NCBI GenBank assembly: GCA_023421395.1 | Contig: JAEZTL010000018.1 | Span: forward strand, 1-58,639 | DNA length: 58,639 nt | From: Bacillota bacterium | Lineage (GTDB): Bacteria > Bacillota > Clostridia > Christensenellales > Aristaeellaceae | Direction: 5' to 3' | Shown here: positions 33,442 to 41,845 of the stretch, piece by piece | Layout of the letters: every line of letters begins with the position of its first letter | Position numbering within the stretch: position 1 is the stretch's first letter | Notes under the pieces: generated by a model | What the model saw: the letters and a program-made list of their open reading frames with translations, nothing else | Told to the model about the DNA's origin: nothing | Database searches by the model: none | Program-made: the position numbers and the translations under genes

Positions 33442-33444
33442 GGC

Positions 33445-34260
33445 ATGACAGCGGAAGAACTCAGACAAACGGCGAACCGGATCCGGCTGGACGTGGTGGA
33501 GGCGATCCACGCCTGCGGCGACGGGCATCCGGGCCCTTCGATGTCCATCGCGGACATCCTCTCCGTGCTCTATTTTGACCAGATGGACATCCGGCCGGAA
33601 GCGCCCCGCTGGCCGGAGCGGGACCGCATGATCCTCTCCAAGGGGCACGCCTGCCCCGCGCTCTACGCGGCCTTGGCGCGGCGCGGCTTCTTCCCGGTGG
33701 AGGAACTGAACAGGCTCCGCACGCTGGAGGGCATGCTGCAGGGGCACCCGGATATGCATAAAACCCCCGGCGTGGACTCCGTCTCCGGCTCGCTGGGGAA
33801 CGGCGTGGCGATCGGCCTGGGCATGGCGCTGGGGCTGAGGATGCAGGGCATCGGGCGCTTCGCATACGTCATCGTGGGCGACGGCGAGATGCAGGAGGGC
33901 GTGATCTGGGAGGCGGCGATGGCCGCGGCGCGGCACGGCGCGGGCAATCTCATCGTCTTTGGAGATCTCAACAACCATCAGTCCGGCGGCCACGTCACCG
34001 AGCTTTCGAGCCTGTACCCGGTGGAGGACAAATGGAAGGCCTTCCACTGGCACACCCAGATGATCGACGGCCACGACGTCGAGGCCATCCGCGCCGCCAT
34101 CCTTAAGGCCAAGGCGGAGAAAGACCGGCCCTCCTTCATCGGTTGCAAAACGGTCAAGGGCAAGGGCGTCTCCTACATGGAGGACAACAACGCCTGGCAC
34201 AAGCGCGTGCCCACGGCGGAGGAAGTCGAAACCGCGCGAAAGGAGCTGGCCGGGGCATGA
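33445..34260 (+). CDS. Transketolase N-terminal subunit
   Basis: This is the thiamine-diphosphate-binding half of a two-subunit transketolase, 271 residues. Visible motifs are DGHPGPSMSIADILSVLYF, LSKGHACPALYAAL (proton-relay histidine) and SVSGSLGNGVAIGLGMALG. The TPP/Mg motif GDGEMQEGVIWEA...NLIVFGDLNN follows. It moves two-carbon ketol units between sugar phosphates (or related aldehydes) together with the subunit encoded next, which overlaps by 4 bases (ATGA). Split transketolases of this kind are often dedicated to a special pathway rather than the general pentose phosphate route. Position between the isomerase and the transaldolase supports a special pathway here. Confidence 0.93.
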   Translation: MTAEELRQTANRIRLDVVEAIHACGDGHPGPSMSIADILSVLYFDQMDIRPEAPRWPERDRMILSKGHACPALYAALARRGFFPVEELNRLRTLEGMLQGHPDMHKTPGVDSVSGSLGNGVAIGLGMALGLRMQGIGRFAYVIVGDGEMQEGVIWEAAMAAARHGAGNLIVFGDLNNHQSGGHVTELSSLYPVEDKWKAFHWHTQMIDGHDVEAIRAAILKAKAEKDRPSFIGCKTVKGKGVSYMEDNNAWHKRVPTAEEVETARKELAGA

Positions 34261-35192
34261 ACGTACTGAGCACGCGCGAAGCCGCCATGCGCGCGGTGAT
34301 CGAGCACGCGCGGCGGGACGACAGGGTGGTGCTGGTGTCGCCGGACAGCGTGCTGGCCGCGCGGGCGCTGCCGTTTTTGAAGGAATTCCCGGACCGCCTG
34401 ATCGAGGTGGGCATCGCGGAGCAGGATGCCGTGGATGTGGCGGCGGGGCTCGCCACCACCGGCATGCGGCCGGTGGTCGTCACCTACGCGGGCTTTCTTA
34501 CGATGCGCGCCTGCGAGATGATCCGCACGTTCGTGGCCTACCCGGGGCTTGATGTGAAGTTCATCGGCCTCAACGGCGGCATGCTGGGCGGCGAGCGCGA
34601 GGGTGTGACGCACCAGTTTTACGAGGATGTGGGCATCCTGCGCGCCATGCCGGGGGTGGCGATCCTGACCCCCGCGGACGCGCATCAGGCCTATAAGGCC
34701 GCCGACGCCATGATGCGGCGGCCCGGCCCCGCGTATCTGCGCCTGGGCAGCGGCCGCGAGCCGGAGGTGTTCGACGAGGCCGCGCCCTTTGAGTTCGCCC
34801 GGATCCGCCGGGTGGAGGCCTTCGGAAACGACGTGGCGGTCTTCGCCAGCGGGTTCATCATGGACCGGGCGATCGCCGCCGTCCACGCGCTGAAGGCGGA
34901 GGGCATTCTCGCCGCGCTGTGGGACGTCTCCACCATCAAACCGCTGGACGCGGAAGGGGTTCGCGGCGCGCTGAAGGGCGCGAAGTGCGCCGTCACCGTG
35001 GAGGATCACAACATTATCGGCGCGCTGGGCAGCGCCATCTGCGAGGCCGCGTGCGAGATGTGCCCGCGCCGGGTGGAGCGGGTCGGCCTGCGGGACCAGT
35101 ACCCGAGGAGCGGCCCTGCGGGCGCGCTGCTGGATGCCTACGGCATTTCCGTGCGGGACATCGTGGAGGCCGCCAAAAAAGCAATGGGGTGA
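34257..35192 (+). CDS. Transketolase C-terminal subunit
   Basis: This subunit of 311 residues holds the pyrimidine-binding and C-terminal domains. The catalytic pyrimidine-activating glutamate lies in LIEVGIAEQDAVDVAAGLA. The binding segment VTYAGFLTMRACEMIRTFVAY and the C-terminal domain (PGVAILTPADAHQ, YLRLGSGREPEVFDE) follow. The start is ATG 34257, overlapping the stop of the N-terminal subunit; longer frames are rejected. The pair has no duplicated domains and looks functional. Apulose-4-phosphate transketolase (AptAB) and other specialised enzymes share this split form, so the exact acceptor sugar is open. Confidence 0.93.
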   Translation: MNVLSTREAAMRAVIEHARRDDRVVLVSPDSVLAARALPFLKEFPDRLIEVGIAEQDAVDVAAGLATTGMRPVVVTYAGFLTMRACEMIRTFVAYPGLDVKFIGLNGGMLGGEREGVTHQFYEDVGILRAMPGVAILTPADAHQAYKAADAMMRRPGPAYLRLGSGREPEVFDEAAPFEFARIRRVEAFGNDVAVFASGFIMDRAIAAVHALKAEGILAALWDVSTIKPLDAEGVRGALKGAKCAVTVEDHNIIGALGSAICEAACEMCPRRVERVGLRDQYPRSGPAGALLDAYGISVRDIVEAAKKAMG

Positions 35193-35196
35193 GCAT

Positions 35197-35949
35197 ATGG
35201 CGATTGAAGCCGGGAACCAATTGAGCGAACCGCTCTTACGGCCGATGGAGCAAAAATCCATCGTGGACCGCATCATCGCGCGCCTGATCAGCGCCGTGGT
35301 GAACGGGCAGCTGAAGCCAGGCCAGAAGATTCCCACCGAGACAGAGCTGGCCGATTCCATGGGCGTCGGGCGCAACTCCGTCCGCGAGGCGATCAAGGCG
35401 CTGGTCACCGTCGGGGTGCTGGTCATTCGCCGGGCGGAGGGCACGTTCGTCGCCGATGGTTTCAACGACCGCATGATGGAGCCCATGGTCTACGGGCTGA
35501 TCCTCGAGGGCGGCTCCACCCAGGCGGTGCTGGAGCTCAGGCACATCTTTGAGGTGGGCGTACTGCAGCTGGCCATCGAAAAGGCCGTCGAAGCGGACAT
35601 CGACCGGCTGCGTGCGGCGCTGAATTTTTTTGAAAAAACCGTCCGGGAGGCGCCGACAACCGAGGCCGTCATGATGGCGGATTTCGCCTTCCACGACGAA
35701 CTGCAGCGCATCGCCGGAAATCCGCTGGTGGAGAAGATCTCCTTCGTGGTGGAACGCGTCGCGCGGGATTCGCGCCAGAAGGCTACCGAGCGATTCATCG
35801 CGGGCGGGGAGTTGCCCGAGATGCTGGCGTTGCACAAAAACCTCTTCGAAGTGGTGGCCAGCCGAGACAAGACCCGGGTGGTGGACGTCATGAACGACCA
35901 CTTCCGCTACTGGAAGGACGTATTCGACAAGGCCGGACAGGAGGTCTGA
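35197..35949 (+). CDS. GntR-family (FadR subfamily) transcriptional regulator
   Basis: The 250-residue regulator has an N-terminal winged helix (IARLISAVVNGQLKPGQKIP, then TETELADSMGVGRNSVREAI and RRAEGTFVAD). A C-terminal all-helical FCD effector domain carries typical metal/ligand residues (ADFAFHDELQRIAGN, ALHKNLFEVVASRD, NDHFRYWK). The start is ATG 35197, 4 bases after the transketolase stop. Relatives respond to sugar acids or ketodeoxy sugars (UxuR, KdgR/ExuR, LldR types). Two 20-bp sites at 31517-31536 and 31714-31733, placed in the divergent promoters of this regulon, are the likely binding sites. It would thus control its own operon and the importer/hydrolase operon together. Confidence 0.92.
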   Translation: MAIEAGNQLSEPLLRPMEQKSIVDRIIARLISAVVNGQLKPGQKIPTETELADSMGVGRNSVREAIKALVTVGVLVIRRAEGTFVADGFNDRMMEPMVYGLILEGGSTQAVLELRHIFEVGVLQLAIEKAVEADIDRLRAALNFFEKTVREAPTTEAVMMADFAFHDELQRIAGNPLVEKISFVVERVARDSRQKATERFIAGGELPEMLALHKNLFEVVASRDKTRVVDVMNDHFRYWKDVFDKAGQEV

Positions 35950-35950
35950 C

Positions 35951-36982
35951 GTGGATTATTTCAAACGGGTCGCGGCGCTGACGCCCACGGCCTTCTGGGT
36001 CAACAACGTCACCGTCAATGAGGCGCGGCTCGCCATCGCGGCAGGCGCCACGGGCTGCACCCAAAATCCGGCGTACCTCTCGAAGGTGCTCTCAGACCCG
36101 GAGGACGGTCCGGCGCTTTGGCGCATTGCGGAGGGGCTCATCGCCACCGAAGCCGATGACGATCGGGTGGTGGACGCGCTCCAAAGGCGCGCCATCGCCC
36201 GGATCTGCGAGGTGTTCCTGCCCATGTACGAGGCGTCCGGCGGCAGGCGCGGCCTTGTCAGCATTCAGGGGAATCCCTTCAGGGAGGACGAGCCGTCGAT
36301 CCTCGACAACGCGGAAAAGTGCCTTGCGCTCACGAAAAACTGTATCATCAAGATTCCCGCCACAAAGGACGGACTGGAGGCGATGGGTGCGCTCGTCGCC
36401 CGGGGCGTGCCGGTGCTCGCCACCGAGGTCATGTCCATCGACCAGGTTCTCTCCGTGTGCGAGCTGCACCGGGACGTCACCCGGGGCATGAAAAATCCCG
36501 CGCCCTTCTGGATGGCGCACATCAACGGCATCTTCGACGAACACCTGGAGGAGGCCGTCCGGCGGGAGAGCATCGCCATCTCCCAGGACGCGCTGGGCAT
36601 GGCGTCTCTGGCGCTGGCGCGCAAGATCCAGAGCTACCTCCGGGAGCGGGATTACGGCGTACACTACCTCGCCGGCGGCGCCCGGGGGCTTCGCCACTTT
36701 ACCGACTGGGTGGGCGCCCGGGGCGGCGTGACCATCAACTGGAAGGGCACGGCGGACATGCTTCTCAAGGCGGACCCGCCGGTGACGGACGTTTTCAGCG
36801 CCCGCACGAGCTGCGCCGCGCTGGACGAGCTCCTCGAAAAGCTCCCTGATTTCAAAGCCGCCTGGACGCCGGGCTCGCTGCCGGTGGAGGAATACGAGCG
36901 CTTCGGCCCGGTGGTGCGCTTCCGCAACGCCTTCGAGGATGGCTGGCGTCAGGCGCGGGCGGCTGTCGAGGCGCGGAGGTAA
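35951..36982 (+). CDS. Transaldolase-family protein
   Basis: The 343-residue TIM-barrel enzyme belongs to the class I aldolase/transaldolase family. K134 in CIIKIPATKDG is the Schiff-base lysine, and ATGCTQNPAYLSKVL near the N terminus carries the family's TxNP-type signature (here CTQNP). The chain also has a carboxy-terminal extension with VTINWKGTADMLL. It is longer than the 220-residue fructose-6-phosphate aldolase group and is not a typical TalB. It starts with GTG 35951 behind AGGAGGT, one base after the regulator stop. Together with the split transketolase it could shuttle three- and two-carbon units from an unusual sugar into central metabolism. Confidence 0.85.
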   Translation: MDYFKRVAALTPTAFWVNNVTVNEARLAIAAGATGCTQNPAYLSKVLSDPEDGPALWRIAEGLIATEADDDRVVDALQRRAIARICEVFLPMYEASGGRRGLVSIQGNPFREDEPSILDNAEKCLALTKNCIIKIPATKDGLEAMGALVARGVPVLATEVMSIDQVLSVCELHRDVTRGMKNPAPFWMAHINGIFDEHLEEAVRRESIAISQDALGMASLALARKIQSYLRERDYGVHYLAGGARGLRHFTDWVGARGGVTINWKGTADMLLKADPPVTDVFSARTSCAALDELLEKLPDFKAAWTPGSLPVEEYERFGPVVRFRNAFEDGWRQARAAVEARR

Positions 36983-37004
36983 TCTTTGCGCAGGGGTTTT
37001 CTCG

Positions 37005-37028
37005 AAAGCCACCGAAAAGGCGGCTTTT
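37005..37028 (+). terminator. Terminator of the racemase-to-transaldolase operon
   Basis: AAAGCCACC and GGCGGCTTT pair with one mismatch around a GAAAA loop, followed by TCCC after a short T-run. It lies 23 bases after the transaldolase gene. Confidence 0.5.
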
Positions 37029-37038
37029 CCCTCGCCGG

Positions 37039-37067
37039 TGGACATTTTTTCCCGTGAAGCGTATAAT
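37039..37067 (+). promoter_or_regulatory. Promoter of the diguanylate cyclase gene
   Basis: TGGACA (37039-37044), a 17-base spacer, and TATAAT (37062-37067). The 70-base leader contains CCCCC-TGC-GGGGG (about 37086-37098) followed by a T-run, a small hairpin that could attenuate transcription. Confidence 0.65.
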
Positions 37068-37143
37068 GATTGAAAATTGCGCTTCCCCCTGCGGGGGCTT
37101 CCTTTTTGCTGCCGGAAACGGCTACCCGAGGGAGGAGAAGTTC

Positions 37144-38142
37144 ATGAGCCAATCGGACGTTCAGCGGCGCCTGTTCAGGGCCGTGCTGCTGGTGGGCGCC
37201 ACGCTGGCGGCGGTGTGTATCGCGGGCAACGCCATCTCCGGTTTTCCGCTTGAGACGGACCTGAAATGGATTGCCCTCTTCACCATCACGGTGACCGCCC
37301 ACGTCCTCTCAAGCCGTGAAAAATACGCGGAGGCCGTGAAATTCTGCGTATTCCTGTTTTTGATCTTCGCGTTTCTCCCTTTCGCGTTCATCGATTCCGG
37401 CGGCAGCAACAACAACGCCATCGGCTACGCGTTCCTGCTTTTGATCGTGGAAGCCTATCTTTTCAGCGGATGGAAGCGCAATTTTCTGGCGGTTTCGCTG
37501 ATCGTCACGTTTGCGGCGATGCGCGCGGTGGAGCACTACTTTCCACAGCTCATCACTCAGTACCCGGACGAGGCGCAGTTTATCGACCGGATGATCCAAA
37601 TCCCGCTTCTGATGACGGCCTCGTTTCTGCTCGTTTTGTGGTTTGCCAAGGAATACGAGCGGGTCAACCGGAAGCTGGACGCGCTGGCGAAGTACGACGA
37701 GCTGACGGGACTCAATAACCGCCGGATGTTTGACAAGGCCGTGGACGAAGCCTTCCGGCCGGGCGCGGGCCCCGTTTATCTCGCGCTTCTCGACCTCAAC
37801 AACTTCAAAAAGGTCAACGACAACTGCGGCCACCTGGCGGGGGACAACCTGCTGAAGGAGCTGGCCAATCTCCTGAGAAAGTATTTTGACGCAAACCATC
37901 ACGCGGTCAGCCGGTGGGGCGGCGACGAATTCGCCATCGTCTTCCACGGCGAAAAAGACGACCTGGCGGAACGGATCGAGCGCATCAAGGCGGAGTTCAA
38001 AACGCTGGCGGTTGCCTACGAAAAGAGCGCCGGGATCACCACCGGCATTGTATCCTTCGCCGGTTACGACACCATCGCGCAGATGTTTCTCGCCGCGGAC
38101 CGGCAGCTCTACGAGCTCAAGCGCGGCGGGAAGACCGCGTAA
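37144..38142 (+). CDS. Membrane-bound diguanylate cyclase (GGDEF)
   Basis: The 332-residue protein makes the second messenger cyclic di-GMP from GTP. The first about 190 residues hold some six membrane helices, which should form a membrane sensor. The C-terminal GGDEF domain is complete: DELTGLNNRRMFDKAV at its start, LDLNNFKKVNDNCGHLAGD, and the active-site GGDEF at 259-263 (SRWGGDEFAIVF). No RxxD inhibitory site is seen right before the active site. The start is ATG 37144, 7-8 bases after GGGAGGAG; upstream ATGs have no such site. It is transcribed alone from 37039-37067. No EAL or HD-GYP gene is nearby. Confidence 0.93.
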   Translation: MSQSDVQRRLFRAVLLVGATLAAVCIAGNAISGFPLETDLKWIALFTITVTAHVLSSREKYAEAVKFCVFLFLIFAFLPFAFIDSGGSNNNAIGYAFLLLIVEAYLFSGWKRNFLAVSLIVTFAAMRAVEHYFPQLITQYPDEAQFIDRMIQIPLLMTASFLLVLWFAKEYERVNRKLDALAKYDELTGLNNRRMFDKAVDEAFRPGAGPVYLALLDLNNFKKVNDNCGHLAGDNLLKELANLLRKYFDANHHAVSRWGGDEFAIVFHGEKDDLAERIERIKAEFKTLAVAYEKSAGITTGIVSFAGYDTIAQMFLAADRQLYELKRGGKTA

Positions 38143-38963
38143 CGCTCTCCGGACAAGTCCTCATGCGGTGGAATATCCCGAAGGGGAACGCCCTGTGTCA
38201 TTGTGTCACCGGGGCTGAAGGCGGGGATTCATACCAGTCCAAAACATTCTTGCGTCGTCGCGGCGGTCTTTTTCGCACATCGCTGTGTCGCTTTCCGCCC
38301 GGCACAGCGCTGCATTTCACGCCGAAGGCGTATCCCGAAGGGTCGCCTCGCTCCAGATCCTTGCGCTGCTATCTGCAAATCCTCGCCGCGTTGGATGCAA
38401 TCATATTTCGTATTGGTATAAGGGAAGCGTTCCATGGCCGGCGAAAAGATCCGGGCATGTTCCGCACGAAACGCGACGGCGCCCAGGCAATCCCCCTGGC
38501 GAGATCAGCCCGGCCATCGAAGAAGCGTCTATCAACGCGGCGCAGGCGCCGGATGAGGCGCTTTCTTTTGCCTTCGGACGTGGAAGGGAGCCCCCGGGGT
38601 GCTTCGCCGGTGACGCTGGGAATCGTGCATCGCGGACGATCGCGCACACTCCGGTTTTGCCGCGCGCTCCGTAAGGAAGCGCGCCGCCGGAATACCGCGG
38701 GGTTCTGTGGAAAGCGTCACGATCGGACGGACGTGGGGCTCAATCAGTTACCGGGCACTGCGCTGCGCCTGGCGACGTGGAAAAACGGGATCGGATTATG
38801 CGGGGAAAAGGGTCTGCGACCTTCTGAGCAGGCCTGAGCGCACCGCAAGACCGGCCGGCACGCCGGAGCCTCTCGGGCAGGATCGATTTCTTCGCGGCCC
38901 GGAGCGCGCCCGCGCCAAGAGCAACGCGCTGGTGGACGACCTGTAGCCGCGCCCGGATTTTCA
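38143..38963. other. Long gene-poor stretch
   Basis: About 820 bases follow the cyclase without a supported gene. Short frames occur on both strands in conflicting registers, with arginine/proline-rich composition typical of GC-rich noncoding DNA and no ribosome binding site. The part around 38229-38435 is locally distinct in composition and holds several small inverted repeats (for example GCCGAAGGC). Decayed coding sequence, a noncoding RNA or a dispersed repeat are possible, and nothing in the sequence decides. Confidence 0.35.
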
Positions 38964-39005
38964 GCGAAGGGCCCGCCGGCAGAATTCTGCCGGCGGGCCC
39001 TTCGC
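38964..39005. terminator. 42-base perfect palindrome after the YitT gene
   Basis: Two 21-base arms are exactly complementary with no loop (the centre is AATT). It lies 16 bases after the end of the YitT gene and is its likely terminator or mRNA 3'-end protector. There is no U-tract at the base of the stem in either direction. Confidence 0.55.
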
Positions 39006-39021
39006 ATGGCCGGGCTTTTTC

Positions 39022-39903
39022 CTATCGCCCGATGTGCAAAAAGTTGCCCAGCGTCCTCGTCACGTCGGACACGCAGGCAAAGGTGTCGGGAAACTCGGAG
39101 AGGATCTCGGTCACGCGCGTGATCTGGTGCTTGTTGACGATGCAGATCAGAAGCGCCTTCTTCTGATGGGAGTAGCCGCCCTCGGCGCTAATGATGGTCA
39201 CGCTGTGCTTCAGCTTCTCGATGAGCACCTTCGCGACTTCCTCCGGACGGGGGGTGACGATCTCCACCTTGAGCGCGGCCTCGCCGCCCTTCAGGATGCC
39301 GTCGCTCACCTTGGAGGTGATGAAGCTGTAGAGGATCGACAGGATGACCGCCTCGATGTTGAAATTATACACGAAGTACGAAATGAGCGCCACGGCGGTG
39401 TTCATCACGAAGATGATGCGCATCATGGAATACTCCGGCCGCTTTTTGTGAACATAGGCGGCGATGAAGTCCGTGCCGCCGGTAGAGCCGCCGCGGCGGA
39501 TCGCCGCGCCGTAAATGAGGCCGTTGACGGTGCCGGAGGCGACGGGAGCCAGCAGCGTACTGCGGCCATCGCCAGTGAAGTAGATGAACCGCGAGACGTC
39601 CACGGCGGTCTGCAAAAGCAGCATCGCGCCGGAGAACACCACCACGAACACCAGCGTTTTCAGCGTGAACCGGCGGCTGACCGCGAAAAAGCAGAAGACC
39701 GCCAGCGGAATGTTGACGATCAGCGACATGTAGCCGATGCTGAAGTGAAACAGGTACTGCACCATCGTCGCCAGGCCGTTGATGCCCGCGGGCGCGAAGG
39801 CGTTGTGCAGGATGAAGACCTGGTAGTTCAGCGCCATCAGCGCCGCGAGGGCCGCGAGGATCAGGTAGTCGGCGGCGAGGCGGCGCGCGCTGGGCTTCGG
39901 CAT
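39022..39903 (-). CDS. YitT family membrane protein
   Basis: The 293-residue integral membrane protein has five or six helices followed by a cytoplasmic DUF2179 domain. Family features are the N-terminal stretch NYQVFILHNAFAPAGINGLA, GGSTGGTDFIAAYVHKK after the membrane part, and the C-terminal region KVLIEKLKHSVTIISAEGGYS. Function of YitT proteins is not established; transport of small molecules or ions is suspected. The start is ATG 39903 because AAAGGAAG lies 7 bases before it but directly abuts the upstream ATG at 39909. It has its own promoter at 39934-39962. Confidence 0.92.
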   Translation of the reverse strand: MPKPSARRLAADYLILAALAALMALNYQVFILHNAFAPAGINGLATMVQYLFHFSIGYMSLIVNIPLAVFCFFAVSRRFTLKTLVFVVVFSGAMLLLQTAVDVSRFIYFTGDGRSTLLAPVASGTVNGLIYGAAIRRGGSTGGTDFIAAYVHKKRPEYSMMRIIFVMNTAVALISYFVYNFNIEAVILSILYSFITSKVSDGILKGGEAALKVEIVTPRPEEVAKVLIEKLKHSVTIISAEGGYSHQKKALLICIVNKHQITRVTEILSEFPDTFACVSDVTRTLGNFLHIGR

Positions 39904-39933
39904 AGGCATCTTCCTTTCGCTGGGGACGCGTGC

Positions 39934-39962
39934 ATTATAGCATTTGCGGGCGGAAAATGCCA
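39934..39962 (-). promoter_or_regulatory. Promoter of the YitT gene
   Basis: On the minus strand, an extended -10 TGCTATAAT (hexamer at 39934-39939) lies 17 bases from a weak -35 TGGCAT (39957-39962). Confidence 0.6.
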
Positions 39963-39996
39963 GATGGAACGCCCACGGAGGGTCGCCTCTCGGCGG

Positions 39997-41616
39997 TCAG
40001 GAAGCGCCCAGGTACAGCGCGTCGCTGTCTTCGACCTTCGCGTAGAGGGAGAGCAGCATCGCGATGTCGGCGATGCCGTCCGGTGTCAGCGCGTTCGCCT
40101 GTTCATACGCCTTGACGGCCTTCTGCGTGCCGCTGCCGAAGCTGCCGTCGGCCTTGCCGGAGAGGAAGCCCGCCTGGCCGAGCCATGCCTGCAGCCGCGC
40201 GACGTGCTCGCCGGAATCGCCCTTTTTCAGTTCGGCCATCGGGGAGAGCAGCGGCGCGGCGAGCCGGTCGTATCCCGGCTTGGCCAGCGGATACCCGAGG
40301 CTCAGCGCCTGCTTATAATCGTGGACGGCCAGTTGGCGGAAGGCGGCGTTGCCCGTATCCTCAAAGGCGGCCGCGTAGCAGGCGGCCCGGATTTCCAGCT
40401 CGTAGGGGTTGAGGCCGTTGGCGTCAAACCCCGCTGAAAGGGTGTCGACCAGCAGGCGCGCAGCCCTGCGGGCGTTGTTCCGGTCGGCGTCGGCATACTT
40501 GGGGTTTGTGAACACATCCTCGGGGAGGTACTTCTGCCGCAGTTCCACGAGGTATCCGTAGGTCGTCCTGCCGCCCAGATCCGCGGGGATCTGGTCCGGA
40601 ACGGGGGAATCCGGGCTGCCGGCATCGAGCTGGAGCGAGGGGACGGCGTCTTCCATCACCAGGCCCGCCGTGTCCGGCACCGGGCGCGCGGCGTCGTAGA
40701 GGTTTTCGATCACCCGCGCGGCGGCCTCTTTGCCCAGCGCCGCCGGGTCGGCCTGATGATCCGGGCCGCGCCACAGGAAATCGGGCACGCGCACCTGCAG
40801 CACCAGATCGCCCTTTCGAACCAGCACGGTGGTGAGGAGGACTGGGTTGCTGTCCTGGTTGCGCAGGCCGATCAGCACCGCCTCATCCCCCAGGCCGGAG
40901 ATTTCCTCGGCTTTTCCCAGAAAGGCCATGCCCTTGATCCGGTCGTAGCGGGCCTTCCCGCCCTGCGGATCCGCCAGCACGAAGACCGCGCCTGCCGCCG
41001 GGTTCGAGTCGGCGCGCAACGCGTAGCCCGCGCCCAGCCGGCTATTGTCAGAGCGCGCATAAGGGCTCTTCAGATAGAGTAGGTTCCCGCCCTCGACGCC
41101 AAGGATCCCGCCCATTTCCTCCAGCGTCAGCATCTGGGGTACCTGCCAGGCGAGCGGCGCGGTCTGAACTTCCATTGCCGCCAGCCGGTCGTAGTCCGCC
41201 TGGGCATAGCCGCCGCCCAGTTCCACGGTCTTTTTATAGTCCGCGAGCGCGCTAATGCGCGTGTCCGCCGCGCCGGCATCCTGAAACAGAAGGTCGGACG
41301 CATAGGCCCTGAGGTACAGAAAATACTGGTCCGGCTGGCCGGTCGCGTCCATTTTCTCCGTCGTCGCGGCGATGATCAGCCGGGCGGCCCGCCGGGCGTT
41401 CTCCCGGTCCTGATCCGAATATTTCACGGCGTCCTGGAACACCTTTGCCGGGGCGTACTGGTTTTTTAGATCCATCAGGTATCCGTACAGCGTCTTTCCG
41501 CCCAGGTCCTGCGGCAGCGCGTCGGGCACAGAAGAGGATTCGGCGGCGGTCAGGACGGGGAGGGCGCAGACGGCGATCAATGCGAGGCAAATGAGAAAAC
41601 CGACGGTGCTTTTCAT
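39997..41616 (-). CDS. Secreted protein with duplicated unknown domain and peptidoglycan-binding domain
   Basis: The 539-residue exported protein has a signal peptide at 1-25. An approximately 112-residue domain occurs twice: residues 34-147 (from LPQDLGGKTLYGYL to YDRLAA) and 343-454 (from IPADLGGRTTYGYL to YDRLAA). Each copy has the core ENARRAARL/NNARRAARL and ends in a DYK-type helix. Between them lies a separate beta-rich domain of about 190 residues. A PG_binding_1 domain closes the chain at 462-527 (LKKGDSGEHVARLQAWLGQA), which should anchor it to the cell wall. The repeated domain is not recognised. Start ATG 41616 follows AAGGAGGG. It is transcribed alone, with a leader of about 190 bases. 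Confidence 0.85.
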   Translation of the reverse strand: MKSTVGFLICLALIAVCALPVLTAAESSSVPDALPQDLGGKTLYGYLMDLKNQYAPAKVFQDAVKYSDQDRENARRAARLIIAATTEKMDATGQPDQYFLYLRAYASDLLFQDAGAADTRISALADYKKTVELGGGYAQADYDRLAAMEVQTAPLAWQVPQMLTLEEMGGILGVEGGNLLYLKSPYARSDNSRLGAGYALRADSNPAAGAVFVLADPQGGKARYDRIKGMAFLGKAEEISGLGDEAVLIGLRNQDSNPVLLTTVLVRKGDLVLQVRVPDFLWRGPDHQADPAALGKEAAARVIENLYDAARPVPDTAGLVMEDAVPSLQLDAGSPDSPVPDQIPADLGGRTTYGYLVELRQKYLPEDVFTNPKYADADRNNARRAARLLVDTLSAGFDANGLNPYELEIRAACYAAAFEDTGNAAFRQLAVHDYKQALSLGYPLAKPGYDRLAAPLLSPMAELKKGDSGEHVARLQAWLGQAGFLSGKADGSFGSGTQKAVKAYEQANALTPDGIADIAMLLSLYAKVEDSDALYLGAS

Positions 41617-41816
41617 GGGTCTCCCTCCTTTTTCATGGATCGATGGCCGGTACACTGGGATGCCGAAGGCTGCGCTGGCGTCCAAAGGGCGCGTGGCGCG
41701 TTCGCGGCGGGCGGCGTTTCGGTCGGTCGGAAGGATGGGACGCTCCGGTTTCCGGAGCTTTGGGATGTGCGGGGCGAAAGAGGCGTTTTCAGCGAAGGGA
41801 AACCTTCGTTAATATC

Positions 41817-41845
41817 AATATAACATACCGCCGGGCGCGCGGCAA
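41817..41845 (-). promoter_or_regulatory. Candidate promoter of the cell-wall protein gene
   Basis: On the minus strand, TTGCCG (41840-41845) and TATATT (41817-41822) are separated by 17 bases inside the only AT-rich patch of this gap. Confidence 0.55.

Noticed and set aside
31757..36982. Sulfoquinovose sulfo-transketolase or apiose (AptAB) pathway
   Set aside because: The split transketolase and isomerase recall both, but there is no GH31 sulfoquinovosidase, no sulfonate exporter or reductase, and no apulose kinase or GH140 apiosidase in the window. Neither can be claimed.
37068..37143. Cyclic di-GMP riboswitch in the diguanylate cyclase leader
   Set aside because: The leader is only about 70 bases and contains just a small C/G hairpin with a T-run. 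The conserved GEMM core is not seen.
38229..38435. A 68-codon minus-strand frame in the gene-poor stretch
   Set aside because: There is no ribosome binding site and it conflicts with plus-strand frames of equal length. Possibly part of a repeat, but not supportable as a gene.
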